Source: Pectinophora gossypiella
Lineage: Eukaryota; Arthropoda; Insecta; Lepidoptera; Gelechiidae
Assembly (NCBI RefSeq): GCF_024362695.1
Contig: NW_026063247.1
Coordinates: 372,001-436,000, forward strand
DNA: 64,000 nucleotides
Direction of reading: 5' to 3'
Part shown: one piece after another, positions 10,101 through 25,100 of the stretch
Layout: every line of letters starts with the position of its first letter
Numbering within the stretch: the stretch's first letter is position 1
The notes under the pieces: generated by a model
Told to the model about the DNA's origin: nothing
Databases searched by the model: none
What the model saw: only the letters and a program-made list of their open reading frames with translations
Translations under genes and position numbers: made by a program

Positions 10101-12359
10101 TTGGATTTCACGAGACATATTCGAGTCTTGGTCAAATTCAATCGCCGGCAAAAAACAAGATGGCCGCCATACAAAGCTTCGAACTAATACAGGACACGCG
10201 AGCAGCTTGCTGCGAGCGAACCATGCGACTTCTAGTTATTATATATATATATTATAAAAATATATATAGCTACAAACCCACTGACTGACTCACTGACAGG
10301 GTTGTTCTCCCAGAAGGAGTGTCGGGGGGTCAAAATGATGTATGGGAAATGTGATCCAAATCTTTCGGTGAGTACGGGAAAACTTCCAGATCTTGGAAAA
10401 CTGCTCCGCATCAGGTAGACACCCTACAGTCTGGCGCAACTATTATACCTGGATCAAATTTTTTTTTTGCAAAACCTATTTAAATCTTGGTCAAATTCTA
10501 TTGTCGGTGAAAAAAAAAATCAAAATGGCGGAAAAACAAGATGGCCGCCATACAAAATTTTGTTTTTCCAGAAAATGTCTCGGGGTAAAAACTGTTTATG
10601 GGAGTGTAATCGGAACGTCTTGTTGACTATGGAAATACTTCTCGATCTTGAAAAACTGCTCCGCATCAGGGAGACACCCTACGGCCTGGCAAAACTATAA
10701 AACCTGGAGCAATTTTTCTTTCGCAAAACATATTTAAATCTTGGTCAAATCCAATCCCTGCTGAAAAAAAACCAAAATGGCGGAAAAACAAGATGGCCGC
10801 CATACAAAATTTTCGTTTTTCCCGAAAATGCCTCGGTGGTAAAAATGATGTATGAGGAATGTGATCGAAACATCATGTTGAGTATGGAAATACTTTTTGA
10901 TCTTCAAAAGCTGCTCCGCATCAGGGAGACACCCTACGGCCTGGCAAAACTATCGCACCTGAACCAATTTTTTTTTTCATAAATCTTAATCAAACCTTGG
11001 TCAAATTTTATCGATGGTCAAAAAAAATCAAAATGGCGGAAAATCAAGATGGCCGCCATACAAATTTTTCGTTTTTTCTGAAAATGCCTCGGGGGTAAAA
11101 TGATGTATAGGAATGTGATCGGAACGTCATGTCGAGTATGAAAGTACTTCTCCATTTTTGAAATCTGCTCCGCATCAGGGAGACACCCCACGGCCTGGCA
11201 AATCTATCGCACCTGGAACGATTCTTTTTTCACAAAACCTATTTAATTCTTGGTCAAATTCTATCGTAGTTGAAAAAAAATCAAAATGGCGGAAAAACAA
11301 GATGGCCGCCATACAAAATTTTGTTTTTCTAGAAAATGTCTCGGGGAAAATAACTGTGTATAGGGTTATAATCGGAACGTCTTGTGGAGTATGGAAATAC
11401 TTCTCGATCTTTGAAAGCTGCTCCGCATCGGGGCGGCACCCTACGGCCTGCCGAAACTATCGCGCATCTGGCCCTTTTTTGTTTTCACAAAACCTATTTA
11501 AATTTTGGTCAAATTTTATCACCGGTGAAAAAAAAACAAAATGGCCGAAAAACAAGATGGCCGCCATACAATTTTTTTTTGTCCAGAAAATGTCTCGGGT
11601 GTAAAAACGATGTATAGGGGTGTTATCGGAACGTCATCTTGGAAAACTGCTCCGCATCAGGGAGACACCCTACGGCCTGGCAAAACTATAGCACCTAGAA
11701 CTTTTTTGATTTCACAACACCTATTTAAGTCTTGGTCAAATTCTATCGCGGTAAAAAAATGGCGGGAAAACAAGACACGCGAGCAGCTTGCTGCGAGCGA
11801 ACCACGCGACATCTAGTATATATATTTATTTATTATTTATTATTTATTTATTTATTTATTATATTATATATAGCTACAAACCCATGTACTGACTGACTCA
11901 CTGACATAATTGTTCTCCCAGAAGGAGCGTCGGGGGGTAAAAATGGTGTATGGGGGGTGTGATCTGGACCTACCGGTGAGTATGGGAAAACTTCCAGATC
12001 TTGGAAAACTGCTCCGCATCAGGGAGACGCCGTACAGTCTGGCGCAACTATTATACCTGGATCAATTTTTTTTTCGCAAAACCTATTTAAATCTTGGTCA
12101 AATTCAATCGCCGGTGAAAAAAAATCAAAATGGCGGAAAAACAAGATGGCCGCCATACAAAAGTTTGTTTTTCCAGAAAATGTCTCGTTGGTAAAAACTG
12201 TGTATGGGGTTGTAATCGGAACATCCCGTTGACTATGGAAATTTTTGTCGATCTTGAAAAACTGCTCCGCATCAGAGAGACACCTTACGGCCTGGCGAAA
12301 CTATAAAACCTGGAGCAATTTTGTTTTTGCATAACATATTTAAATCTTGGTCAAATTTT

Positions 12360-13418
12360 ATTGCCGACGAAAAAAAATCAAAATGGCGGAATAACAAGAT
12401 GGCCGCCATACAAATTTTTCATTTTTCCTGAAAATGCCTCGGGGGTAAAAATTATGTATAAGGTTGAGATCACAACGTCATGTTGAGTTTCAAAATACTT
12501 CTTGGTTTTCGATAACTGCTCCGCATCAGGGAGACACCCTACGGCCTGGCAAAACTATCGCACCTAGAACAATACTTTTTTCACAAAACCTATTTAAATC
12601 TTGGTCAAATTCTATCGTGAGTGAAAAAAAATCAAAATGGCGGAAAAACAAGATGGCCGCCATACGAAATTTGTTTTTTCATAAAATGTCTCGGTGGTAA
12701 AAATTATGTATGGGGATGTAATCGGAACGTCTTGTTGAGTATGGATATACTTCTCGATCTTGGAAAGCTGCTCCGCATCAGGGCGGCACCCTATGGCCGG
12801 CATAGCTATCGTATCTAAACCAATTTTTCTTTCACAAAATCTATTTAAATCTTGGTCAAATTTCATCACCGGTGAAAAAATATCAAAATGGCGGAAAAAC
12901 AAGATGGCCGCCATAAAAAAATATGTTTTTCTAGAAAATGTCTCGGGGAAAATAACTGTGTATAGGGTTGTAATCGAAACGTCTTGTGGAGTATGGAAAT
13001 ACTTCTCGATCTTTAAAAGCTGCTCCGCATCAGGGCGGCACCCTACGGCCTGGCGAAACTATCGCATCTAGACCTTTTTTGTTTTCACAAAAACTATTTA
13101 AATCTTCGTCAAATTTTATCGCCGGTGAAAAAAAAAACAAAATGGCGGAAAAACAAGATGGCCGCCATACATTATTTTGTTTTTCTAGAAAATTCCTCAA
13201 GGTCAAAAAATATGTATAGGGGTGTGATCGGAACGTCATCTTGGAAAACTGCTCCGCATCAGGGAGACACCCTACGGCCTGGCAAAACTATAGCACCTAG
13301 AACTTTTTTGATTTCACGAGACCTATTTAAGTCTTGGTCAAATTCTATCGCGGTAAAAAAATGGCGGGAAAACAAGACACGCGAGCAGCTTGCTGCGAGC
13401 GAACCACGCGACATCTAG
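12360..13418 (+). repeat. block segment duplicated at 33110-34167
   Basis: The order of variant monomers, including the unusual GAGATC..CATGTTGAGTTT variant, the GGCATAGCTATCGTATCTAA variant and the TTCCTCAAGGTCAAAAAATA variant, is repeated about 20.75 kb away up to the cap. Small differences are scattered through the copies. Shared variant order over about 1.06 kb means copying of a whole multi-monomer stretch, not independent similarity. Confidence 0.8.
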
Positions 13419-14818
13419 TTATATTATATATAGCTACAAACCCATGTACTGACTGACTCACTGACATAATTGTTCTCCCAGAAGGAGCGTCGGGGGGTAA
13501 AAATAATGTATGAGAAAAGTGATCGGGACCTCCCGGTGAGTATGGGAAAACTTTCAGATCTTGGAAAACTGCTCCGCATCAGGGAGACACCTTACAGTCT
13601 GGCAAAACTATCGCACCTGGAACGATTCTTTTTTCACAATACCTATTTAAATCTTGGTCAAATTCTATTGTCGGTGAAAAAAAATCAAAATGGCGGAAAA
13701 ACAAGATGGCCGCCATACAAAGTTTTGTTTTTCCAGAAAATGTCTCGCGGGTAAAAACTGTGTATGGGATTGTAATCGGAACGTCTTGTTGAGTATGAAA
13801 ATAGTTCTCAATCTTGAAAAACTGCTCCGCATCAGGGAGACACCCTACGGCCTGGCGAAACTATCGCACCTGGAACATTGATTTTTTCGCACAACGTATT
13901 TAAATCTTGGTCAAATTCAATCGCTGGTGAAAAAAAACCAAAATGGCGGAAAAACAAGATGGCCGCCATTCAAAATTTTGTTTTTTCAGAAAAATGTCTT
14001 AGAGGTAAAAATTATGAATGAGGGATTTGATCGGATCGTCATGTTGAGTATTTAAATACTGCTCGATCTTCGAAAGCTGCTCCGCATCAGGGAGACACCC
14101 TACGGCCTGCCGAAACTATCGCATCTGGAACGATTCTTTTTTCACGAGACCTATTTTAATCTTAGTCAAATTCTATCGCTAGAGAAAAAAAAACAAAATG
14201 GCCGAAAAACAAGATGGCCGCCATACAAAGTTTTGTTTTTCCAGAAAATGTCTCAGACGTAAAATTGATGTATAGGGGTGTGATCGGAACGTCATCTTGG
14301 AAAACTGCTCCGCATCAGGGGGCACCCTACGGCCTGTCAAAACTGTAGCACCTAGAACTTTTTTGATTTCACGAAACCTATTAAAGTCTTAGTCAAATTT
14401 TATCGCCAGTGAAAAAAAAAAACAAAATGGCTGAAAAACAAGATGGCCGCCATACAAAATTTTCGTTTTTCCCGAAAATGCCTCGGGGGTAAAAATGATG
14501 TATGAGAAAGGTGATCGAAACATCATGTTGAGTATGGTAATAATTTTCGATCTTCGAAAGCTGCTCCGCATCAGGGAGACACCCTACAGCCTGGCGAAAC
14601 TATCGCACCTGGAACTTTTATTTTTCACGAATCCTATTAAATTCTTGGTCAAATTTTATAGCCAGTGAGAAAAAACAAAATGGCTGAAAAACAAGATGGC
14701 CGCCATACAAAATTTTGTAGTGGTCAAATTCTATCGCGGTAAAAAATGGCGGGAAAAAGCTTCGAACTAATACAGGGCACGCTAGCAGCTAGCTGCGAGC
14801 GAACCACGCGACATCTAG

Positions 14819-15752
14819 TTTTATTATTATACTATATATAGCTACAAACCCATGTACCTATTGACTGACTGACTGACTGACATAGTTGTTCTCCCAGAAG
14901 GAGCGTCGGGGGGTAAAAATGATGTATGGGGGATGTGATCCAAATGTTCCGGTGAGTATGGGAAAACTTCCAGATCTTGGAAAACTGCTCCGCATCAGGG
15001 AGACACCCTACGGCCTGGCGCAACTATTATACCTGGATCAAATTTTTTTTCGCAAAACCTATTTAAATCTTGGTCAAATTCTATCGTGAGTGAAAAAAAA
15101 TCAAAATGGCCGAAAAACAAGATGGCCGCCATACAAAAAATTGTTTTTCCAGAAAATGTCTCGTTGGTAAAAACTGTGTATGGGGTTGTAATCGGAACAT
15201 CCCGTTTTATATGGAAATTTTTCTTGATCTTGAAAAACTGCTCCGCATCAGGGAGACACCCTACGGCCTGGCAAAACTATAAAACCTGGAACAATTTTTC
15301 TTTCGCGAAACATATTTAAATCTTGGTCAAATCCAATCCCCGCTGAAAAAAAACCAAAATGGCGGAAAAACAAGATGGCCGCCATACAAAATTTTCGTTT
15401 TTCCCGAAAATGCCTCGGGGGTAAAAATGATGTATGAGGAATGTGATCGAAACATCATGTTGAGTATGGAAATACTTTTCGATCTTCGAAAGCTGCTCCG
15501 CATCAGGGAGACACCCTACAGCCTGGCGAAACTATCGCACCTGGAACTTTTTTGTTTTCACGAAGCCTATTAAAGTCTTGGTCAAATTTTATCGCCAGTG
15601 AAAAAAAAACAAAATGGCTGAAAAACAAGATGGCCGCCATACAAAATTTTGTTGTGGTCAAATTCTATCGCGGTAAAAAATGGCGGGAAAAAGCTTCGAA
15701 CTAATACAAGACACGCGAGCAGCTTGCTGCGAGCGAACCACGCGACATCTAG
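14819..15752 (+). repeat. complete block copied at 21071-21997
   Basis: Both blocks share the unusual leader variant TGTGATCCAAATGTTCCGGT, the variant CCCGTTTTATATGGAAATTT and the truncated junction TTTTGTTGTGGTCAAATTCT just before the cap. The units are 934 and 927 bp. A whole block, leader to cap, has therefore been duplicated 6.3 kb apart. Confidence 0.85.
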
Positions 15753-18144
15753 TTTTATATTATATATAGCTACAAACCCATGTACCTATTGACTGACTGA
15801 CATAGTTGTTCTCCCAGAAGGAGCGTCGGGGGGTAAAAACAATGTATAAGAAAAGTGATCGGGACCTCCCGGTGAGTATGGGAAAACTTCCAGATCTTGG
15901 AAAACTGCTCCGCATCAGGGAGACACCCTACAGTCTGTCGCAACTATTATACCTGGATCAATTTTTTTTTCGCAAAACTTATTTAAATCTTGGTCAAATT
16001 CTATCGTGGGTGGAAAAAAATCAAAATGGCGGAAAAACAAGATGGCCGCCATACAAAAAAAATGTTTTTTCAAAAAATGTCTCGGGGGTAAAAAATGTGA
16101 ATGGGGGTGTAATCGGAAGGTATTGTTGAGTATGGAAATACTGCTCGATCTTGAAAATCTGCTCCGCATCAGGGAGACACCCTACAGCCTGGCAAAACTA
16201 TCGCACCTGGAACTTTTCTGTTTTCACGAAACCTATTTAAATCTTGGTCAAATCCAATCCCTGGTGAAAAAAAACCAAAATGGCGGAAAAACAAGATGGC
16301 CGCCATACAAATTTTTAGTTTTTCCTCAAAATGCCTCGGGGGTATAAATAATGTATAGGGATGTGATCGAAACGTCATGTCGAGTATGAAAATACGTTTG
16401 AGTTTCCGATGTCTGCTCCGTATCAGGGAAACACCCTACGGCCTGGCCAAACCATCGCACCTGGAACTTTTTGGTTTTCACGAAACCTATTTAAATCTTG
16501 GTCGAATCCAATCGCCGTTCAAAAAATTTCAAAATGGCGGTTTTCCGCAAGATGGCCGCCATACAAAATTTTCGTTTTTCTCGAAAATGCCTCGGGGTGA
16601 ATATGATGTAAGAGGGATGTGATCAAAATGTCATATTGAGTATGGAAATACTTCCCGACCTTCAAAAACTGATCCGCATCAGGGCGGCACCCTACGGCCT
16701 GGGAAAACTATCGCTCCTGGAACGATTCTGTTTTCACCAAACCTAATAAATTCTTGGTCAAATTTTATCGACGGTGAAAAAAAAAAAAAAAACAAAATGG
16801 CCGAAAAACAAGATGGCCGCCATACAAATTTTTAGTTTTTCCTGAAAATGCCTTGGGGGTAAAAAAGGTGTATGAAGGTTTTTATCGGAACGTCATGTCG
16901 AGTATAGAAATACTTCTCGGTTTTCGATTACTGCTCCGCATCAGGGAGACACCCTACGGCCCGGGAAAACTATCGCACTTGAACCAATTTTTCTTTCACA
17001 AAACCTATTTTTATCTTGGTCAAAATCTATCACCTGTAAAAAAAAAATGGGTGAAAAACAAGATGGCCGCCATACAAATTTTTGTTTTTCCAGAAAATGT
17101 CTCGAGTGTAAAAATGTAAAAATGATGTATAGGGGTGTGATCAGAACGTCATCTTGGAAATCTACTCCGCATCAGGGAGAAACCCTACGGCCTGGCAAAA
17201 CTATAGCACCTAGAACTTTTTTGATTTCACGAGACCTATTTAAATCCTGGTCAAATTCTATCGCTTAAAAAAAAACAAGATGGCCGCCATACAAAGCTGC
17301 GAACTAATACAAGACACGCGAGCAGCTTGCTGCGAGCGAACCACGCGACATCTAGTATATATATATTATTATTATTATAATATATATAGCTACAAACCCA
17401 TGTACTGACTGACTGACTGACTGACTGACTGACTCACTCACTGACAGAGTTGTTCTCCTAGAAGGAGCCTCGAGGGGTAAAAATGATGTATGGGGGGTGT
17501 AATCAAGATCTTCCGGTGAGTATGGGAAAACTTCCAGATCTTGGAAAACTGCTCCGCATCAGGGAGAGACCCTACAGTCTGGCGCAACTATTATACCTGG
17601 ATCAAATTTTTTTTCGCAAAACCTATTTAAATCTTGGTCAAATTTAATTGCGGGTAAAAAAAAAAACAAAATGGCGGAAATAAAGATGGCCGCCATACAA
17701 AATGTTGTTTTTCCAGAAAATGTCTCGGAGGTAAAAATTATGTATGGGGGTGTGATCAAAACGTCAAGCTGAGTATGGAAAAACTGTTCGATCTTGAAAA
17801 ACTGCTCCGCATCAGGGAGACACCCTACGGCCTGGCAAAACTATAAAATCTGGAGCAATTTTTCTTTCGCGAAACATATTTAAATCTTGGTCAAATCCAA
17901 TCTCCGGTGAAAAAAAAACAAAATGGCGGAAAAACAAGATGGCCGCCATACAAAATTTTGTTTTTTCAGAAAATGTCTCGGAGGTAAAAACTGTGTATGG
18001 GGTTGTAATCGGAACGTCTTGTTGAGTATAAAAATACTTCTCAATCTTGAAAAACTGCTCCGCATCAGGGAGACACCCTACGGCCTGGCAAAACTATAAA
18101 ACCTGGAGCAATTTTTCTTTCGCGAAACATATTTAAATTTTGGT

Positions 18145-19162
18145 CAAATCCAATCCCTGGTGAAAAACAACCAAAATGTCGGAAAAACAAGATGGCCGCC
18201 ATACAAAATTTTCGTTTTTCCTGAAAATGCCTCGAGGGTGAAAATGATGTATAGGAATATGATCGGACCGTCATGTCGAGTATGAAAATATGTCTGGGTT
18301 TCCGATAGCTGCTCCGCATCAGGGAGACACCCTACGGCCTGGCGAAACTATCACATCTGGAACAATTTTTTTTTCGCACAACGTAATTAAACCTTGGTCA
18401 AATTTTATCGCCGGTGAAAAAAAAACAAAATGGCGGAAAATCAAGATGGCCGCCATACAAAATTTTCGTTTTACTCGAAAATGCCTCGGGGGTGAATATG
18501 ATGTAAGAGGGATGTGATCAAAATGTGATGTTGAGTATAAAAATATTTCCCGACCTTCAAAAACTGCTCCGCATCAGGGCAGCACCCTACGGCCTAGGAA
18601 AACTATCGCACCTGGAACAAATCTTATTTCACACAACCTATTTAAATTTTGGTCAAATCCAATCCCTGGTGAAAAACAACCAAAATGTCGGAAAAACAAG
18701 ATAGCCGCCATACAAAATTTTCGTTTTTCCTGAAAATGCCTCGAGGGTGAAAATGATGTATAGGAATATGATCGGACCGTCATGTCGAGTATGAAAATAT
18801 GTCTGGGTTTCCGATAGCTGCTCCGCATCAGGGAGACACCCTACGGCCTGGCGAAACTATCACATCTGGAACAATTTTTTTTTTCGCACAACGTAATTAA
18901 ACCTTGGTCAAATTTTATCGCCGGTGAAAAAAAAACAAAATGGCGGAAAATCAAGATGGCCGCCATACAAAATTTTCGTTTTACTCGAAAATGCCTCGGG
19001 GGTGAATATGATGTAAGAGGGATGTGATCAAAATGTGATGTTGAGTATAGAAATATTTCCCGACCTTCAAAAACTGCTCCGCATCAGGGCAGCACCCTAC
19101 GGCCTAGGAAAACTATCGCACCTGGAACAAATCTTATTTCACACAACCTATTTAAATTTTGG
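18145..19162 (+). repeat. 509 bp tandem duplication (two monomers) within the array
   Basis: 18145-18653 and 18654-19162 are nearly identical, with an offset of 509 bp. Both contain AAATGTCGG in place of the usual AAATGGCGG, the variant ATATGTCTGGGTTTCCGATA and the TTACTCGAAAATGCC variant. One visible difference is AAGATGGCCGCC versus AAGATAGCCGCC. Confidence 0.88.
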
Positions 19163-22100
19163 TCAAATCCAATCGCCGGTGAAAAAGAAACAAAATGGAC
19201 GAAAATCAAGATGGCCGCCATACAAATTTTTGTTTTTCCAGAAAATGTCTCAGAGGTAAAAATGATGTATTGGGGTGTGATCGTAACGTCATGTCAAGTA
19301 AAAAAGTATGTCTGGGTTTTCGATAGCTGCTCCGCATCAGGGAGACACCCTAAGGCCTGGCAAAACTATAGCATCTGGAAATTTTTTTTTTCCACCAAAC
19401 CTATTTAAATTTTGGTCAAATTTAATTGCCGGTGAAAAAAAATCAAAATGCTCGAAAAACAAGATGGCCGCCATACAAATTTTTAGTTTTTCCTGAAAAT
19501 GCCTCTAGGATAAAAATTATGTATGAGGGTTTTGATCGGAACGTCATGTAGAGTACGGGTATACTTCCAGGTTTTCGAAAACTGCTCCGCATCAGGGATA
19601 CATCCTACAGCATGGCAAAACTATCGCACCTGGAACGATTCTTTTTTCACAAAACCTATTTAATTCTTGGTCAAATTCTATCGTAGTTGAAAAAAAATCA
19701 AAATGGCGGAAAAACAAGATGGCCGCCATACAAATTTTTAAATTTTCCTTAAAATGCCTCTGGGATAAAAATTATGTATGAGGGTTTTGATCGAAACGTC
19801 TTTAAGAGTGTGGAAATACTTCTCGATCTTTGAAAACTGCTCCGCATCAGGGCGGCACCCTACGGCCTGGCGAAACTATCGCATCTGGACCTTTTTTGTT
19901 TTCACAAAACCTATTTAAATCTTGGTCAAATTTTATCGCCGGTAAAAAAAAAACAAAATGGCGGAAAAACAAGATGGCCGCCATACAAAATTTTGATTTT
20001 CTAGAAAATTCCTCAAGGTAAAAAATATGTATAGGAGTGTGATTGGAACGTCAACTTTGAAAACTGCTCCGCATCAGGGGGCACCTGGAACGTTTTGGTT
20101 TTCATGAGACCTATTAAAATCTTGGTCGAATCCAATTGCCGGTAAAAAAAAAACAAAATGGCCGCCATACAAAGCTTCGAACTAATACAGGTCACGCGAG
20201 CAGCTTGCTGCGAGCGAACCACGCGAAATCTAGTTATATTATATATAGCTACAAACCCATTGACTGACTGACTGACTCACTGACTGACTGACAGGGTTGT
20301 TCTCCCAGAAGGAGCGTCGGGGGGTGAAAATGATGTATGGGGGGTGTGATCTGGACCTCCCGGTGAGTATGGGAAAACTTCCAGATCTTGGAAAACTGCT
20401 CCGCATCAGGGAGACACCCTACGGCCTGACAAAACTATCTTACCTGGATCAATTTTTTTTTCGCAAAACCTATTTAAATCTTAGTCAAATTCAATCGCCG
20501 GTGAAAAAAATCAAAATGGCCGAAAAACAAGATGGCCGCCATACAAAATTTTGTTTTTCCAGAAAATTTCTCGTTGGTAAAAACTGTGTATGGAGTTGTA
20601 ATCGGAACATCCCGTTGACTATGGAAATTTTTTTTGATCTTGAAAAACTGCTCCGCATCAGGGAGACACCCTACGGCCTGGCAAAACTATAAAACCTGGA
20701 GCAATTTTTCTTTCGCGAAACATATTCAAATCTTGGTCAAATTCTATAATGAGTGAAAAAAAAACAAAATGGCGGAAAATCAAGATGGCCGCCATACAAA
20801 TTTTTCGTTTTTCCTGAAAATGCCTCGGGGGTAAAAATGATGTATAGGAATGTGATCGGATCGTCATGTTGAGTATTTCAATACTGCTCGATCTTGAAAA
20901 CTGCTCCGCATCAGGGAGACACCCTACGGCCTGGCAAAACTATCACACCTTGAACTTCTTAGATTTCACGAGACCTATTCAAGTCTTGGTCAAATTCTAT
21001 CGCGGTAAAAAAATGGCGGGAAAACAAGACACGCGAGCAGCTTGCTGCGAGCGAACCACGCGACATCTAGTTATTATATTATTATTATATTATATATAGC
21101 TACAAACCCATGTACTGACTGACTGACTGACTGACTCACTGACAGGGTTGTTCTCCCAGAAGGAGCGTCGGGGGGTGAAAATGATGTATAAGGGATGTGA
21201 TCCAAATGTTCCGGTGAGTATGAGAAAACTTCCAGATCTTGGAAAACTGCTCCGCATCAGGGAGACACCCTACGGCCTGGCGCAACTATTATACCTGGAT
21301 CAAATTTTTTTTCGCAAAACCTATTTAAATCTTGGTCAAATTCTATCGTGAGTGAAAAAAAATCAAAATGGCCGAAAAACAAGATGGCCGCCATACAAAA
21401 AATTGTTTTCCCAGGAAATTCTTGTTGGTAAAAACTGTGTATGGGGTTGTAATCGGAACATCCCGTTTTATATGGAAATTTTTCTTGATCTTGAAAAACT
21501 GCTCCGCATTAGGGAGACACCCTACGGCCTGGCAAAACTATAAAACCTGGAACAATTTTTCTTTCGCGAAACATATTTAAATCTTGGTCAAATCCAATAC
21601 CCGCTGAAAAAAAACCAAAATGGCGGAAAAACAAGATGGCCGCCATACAAAATTTTCGTTTTTCCCGAAAATGCCTCAGGGGTAAAAATGATGTATGAGG
21701 AATGTAACCGAAACATCATGTTGAGTATGGAAATACTTTTCGATCTTCGAAAGCTGCTCCGCATCAGGGAGACACCCTACAGCCTGGCGAAACTATCGCA
21801 CCTGGAACTTTTTTGTTTTCACGAAGCCTATTAAAGTCTTGGTCAAATTTTATCGCCAGTGAAAAAAAACAAAATGGCTGAAAAACAAGATGGCCGCCAT
21901 ACAAAATTTTGTTGTGGTCAAATTCTATCGCGGTAAAAAATGGCGGGAAAACAAGACACGCGAGCAGCTTGCTGCGAGCGAACCACGCGACATGTAGTTA
22001 TACTATATATTGCTGCAAACCCATGTACCTATTGACTGACTGACTGACTCACTGACTGACAGGGTTGTTCTCCCAGAAGGAGCGTCGGGGGGTAAAAATG

Positions 22101-25100
22101 ATGTACGGGGGGTGTGATCCAAATCTTCCGGTGAGTATGGGAAAACATCCAGATCTTGGAAAACTGCTCCGCATCAGGGAGACACCCTACAGTCTGGCGC
22201 AACTATTATACCTGGATCAATTTTTTTTGCAAAACCTATTTAAATCTTGGTCAAATTCTATTGTGAGTGAAAAAAAATCAAAATGGCGGAAAAACAAGAT
22301 GGCCGCCATACAAAAAATTGTTTTTCCAGAAAATGTCTCGGAGGTAAAAATGATGTATGGGAATGTAATCGGAGTGTCTTGTCGAGTATGGAAATACATC
22401 TCTATCTTCAGAAACTGCTCCGCATCAGGATGACACCCTACGGCCTGGTAAAACTATCGCACCTGGAACGATTCTTTTTTCACAAAACCTATTTAAATCT
22501 TGGTCAAATTCTATTGTGGGTGAAAAAAAATCAAAATGGCGGAAAAACAAGATGGCCGCCATACAAATTTTTCGTTTTTCCCGAAAATGCCTCGGGGGTA
22601 AAAATGATGTATGAGGAATGTGATCGAAACATCATGTTGAGTATGGAAATACTTTTTGATCTTCGAAAGCTGCTCCGCATCAGGGAGACACCCTACAGCC
22701 TGGCGAAACTATCGCACCTGGAACTTTTTTGTTTTCACGAAGCCTATGAAAGTCTTGGTCAAATTTTATCGCCAGTGAAAAAAAAAACAAAATGGCCGAA
22801 AAACAAGATGGCCGCCATACAAATTTTTGTTTTTCCAGAAAATGTCTCGGAGGTAAAAATGATGTATTGGGGTGTGATCGTAACGTCATCTTGGAAAACT
22901 GCTCCGCATCAGGGGTCACCCTACGGCCTGGCAAAACTATAGCACCTAGAACTTTTTTGATTTCACGAGACCTATTCAAGTCTTGGTCAAATTCTATTGC
23001 GGTAAAAAAATGGCGGGAAAACAAGACACGCGAGCAGCTTGCTGCGAGCGAACCACGCGACATCTAGTTATACTATATATAGCTACATTTTTATATTATA
23101 TAAAGCTACAAACCCATGTATTGACTGACTGACTGACTGACTGACATAGTTGTTCTCCCAGAAGGAGCGTCGGGGGGTGAAAATGATGTATGGGGGGTCT
23201 GATCGGGACCTCCCGGTGAGTATGGGAAAACTTCCAGATCTTGGAAAACTGCTCCGCATCAGGGAGACACCCTACAGTCTGGCGTAACTATTATAGCTGG
23301 ATCAATTTTTTTTTCGCAAAACCTATTTAAATCTTGGTCAAATTCAACCACCGGTGAAAAAAAATCAAAATGGCGGAAAAACAAGATGGCCGCCATACAA
23401 AATTTCGTTTTTTCAGAAAATGTCTCGGGAGCAAAAACAATGCACGGGATCGTAATCGAAAGGTCATGTTGAGTATGGAAATACTGCTTGATTTTGAAAA
23501 TCTGCTCGGCATCAGGGAGGCACCCTACGGCCTGGCGAAACTATCGCACCTGGAACGGTTCTTTTTTCATAAAACCTATTTAAATCTTGGTCAAATTCTA
23601 TTGTAGGTGAAAAAAAAACAAAATGGCGGAAAAACAAGATGGCCGCCATACAAAATTTTCGTTTTTCCCGAAAATGCCTCGGGGCTAAAAATTGTGTATG
23701 GGGTTGTAATCGGAACGTATTGTTGAATATGAAAATACTTCTCGATCTTTGAAAACTGCTCCGCATCAGGGCGGCACCCTACAGCCTGGCAAAACTATAA
23801 AACCTCGAGCAATTTTTTTTTCGCATAATATATTTAAATCTTGGTCAAATTTTATCGCCGTTGGAAAAAAAACGAAATGGCGGAAAAACAAGATGGCCGC
23901 CATACAAATTTTTAGTTTTTTCTGAAAATGCCTTGGGGGTAAAAATGATGTTTAGGGTGTGATCGGAACGTCATGTCGAGTAAAACTGCTCCGCATCAGG
24001 GCGGCACCTTACGGCCTGGCAAAACTATCGCACCTGGAACTTTTTTGTTTTCACGAAACCTATTTAAATCAATAAAAAAACAAAATGGCCGAAAAACAAG
24101 ATGGCCGCCATACAAAATTTTCGTTTTTCCCGAAAATGCCTCGGGGGTTAAATTTATGTGTGGGGGATTTGTTCGGAACCTCATCTTTGAAAACTGCTCC
24201 GCATCAGGGGTCACCCTACGGCCTGGCAAAACTATAGCTTCTAGAACTTTTTGATTTCACGAGACCTATTCAAGTCTTGGTCAAATTCTATCGCGGTAAA
24301 AAAATGGCGGGAAAACAAGACACGCGAGCAGCTTGCTGCGAGCGAACCACGCGACATCTAGTTATTATCTAGTTTTATTATTATTATTATTATTATTTTA
24401 TTATTATAAATATATAGCTACAAACCCATGTACCTATTGACTGACTCACTGACAGGGTTGTTCTCCCAGAAGGAGCCTCGGGGGGTGAAAATGATGTATG
24501 GGGGATGTGATCCAAATCTTCCGGTGAGTATGGGAAAACTTCCAGATTCTGAAAAACTGCTCCGCATCAGGGAGAGACCCTACGGCCTGGCGCAACTATC
24601 GCACCTGGAACGATTCTTTTTTCACAAAACCTATTTAAATCTTGGTCAAATCCAATCACCGGTGAAAAAAAATCAAAATGGCGGAGAAACAAGATGGCCG
24701 CCATACAAAAATTTGTTTTCTCAGAAAATGTCTCGGGGGTAAAAATTATGTATGGGGTTGTGATCAAGACCTCCCGGAGAGTATGGGAAAACTTCTAGAT
24801 TTTGAAAAAGTGCTCCGCATCAGGGAGACACCCTACGGCCTGGCAAAAGTATCACACCTGGAATGATTATTTTTCCACAATACTTATTTAAATCTTGGTC
24901 AAATTCAATCATTGTTGAAAAAAAAACAAAATGGCGGAAAAACAAGATGGCCGCCATACAAATTTTTCGTTTTCCCTGAAAATTCCTCGGGGGTAAAAAT
25001 GATGTATTGGGGTGTAATCGGAATGTCATGCTGAGTATGGAAGTTTTTCTCTATCTTTGAAATCTGCTCCGCATCAGGGAGACACCCTACGGCCTGGGAA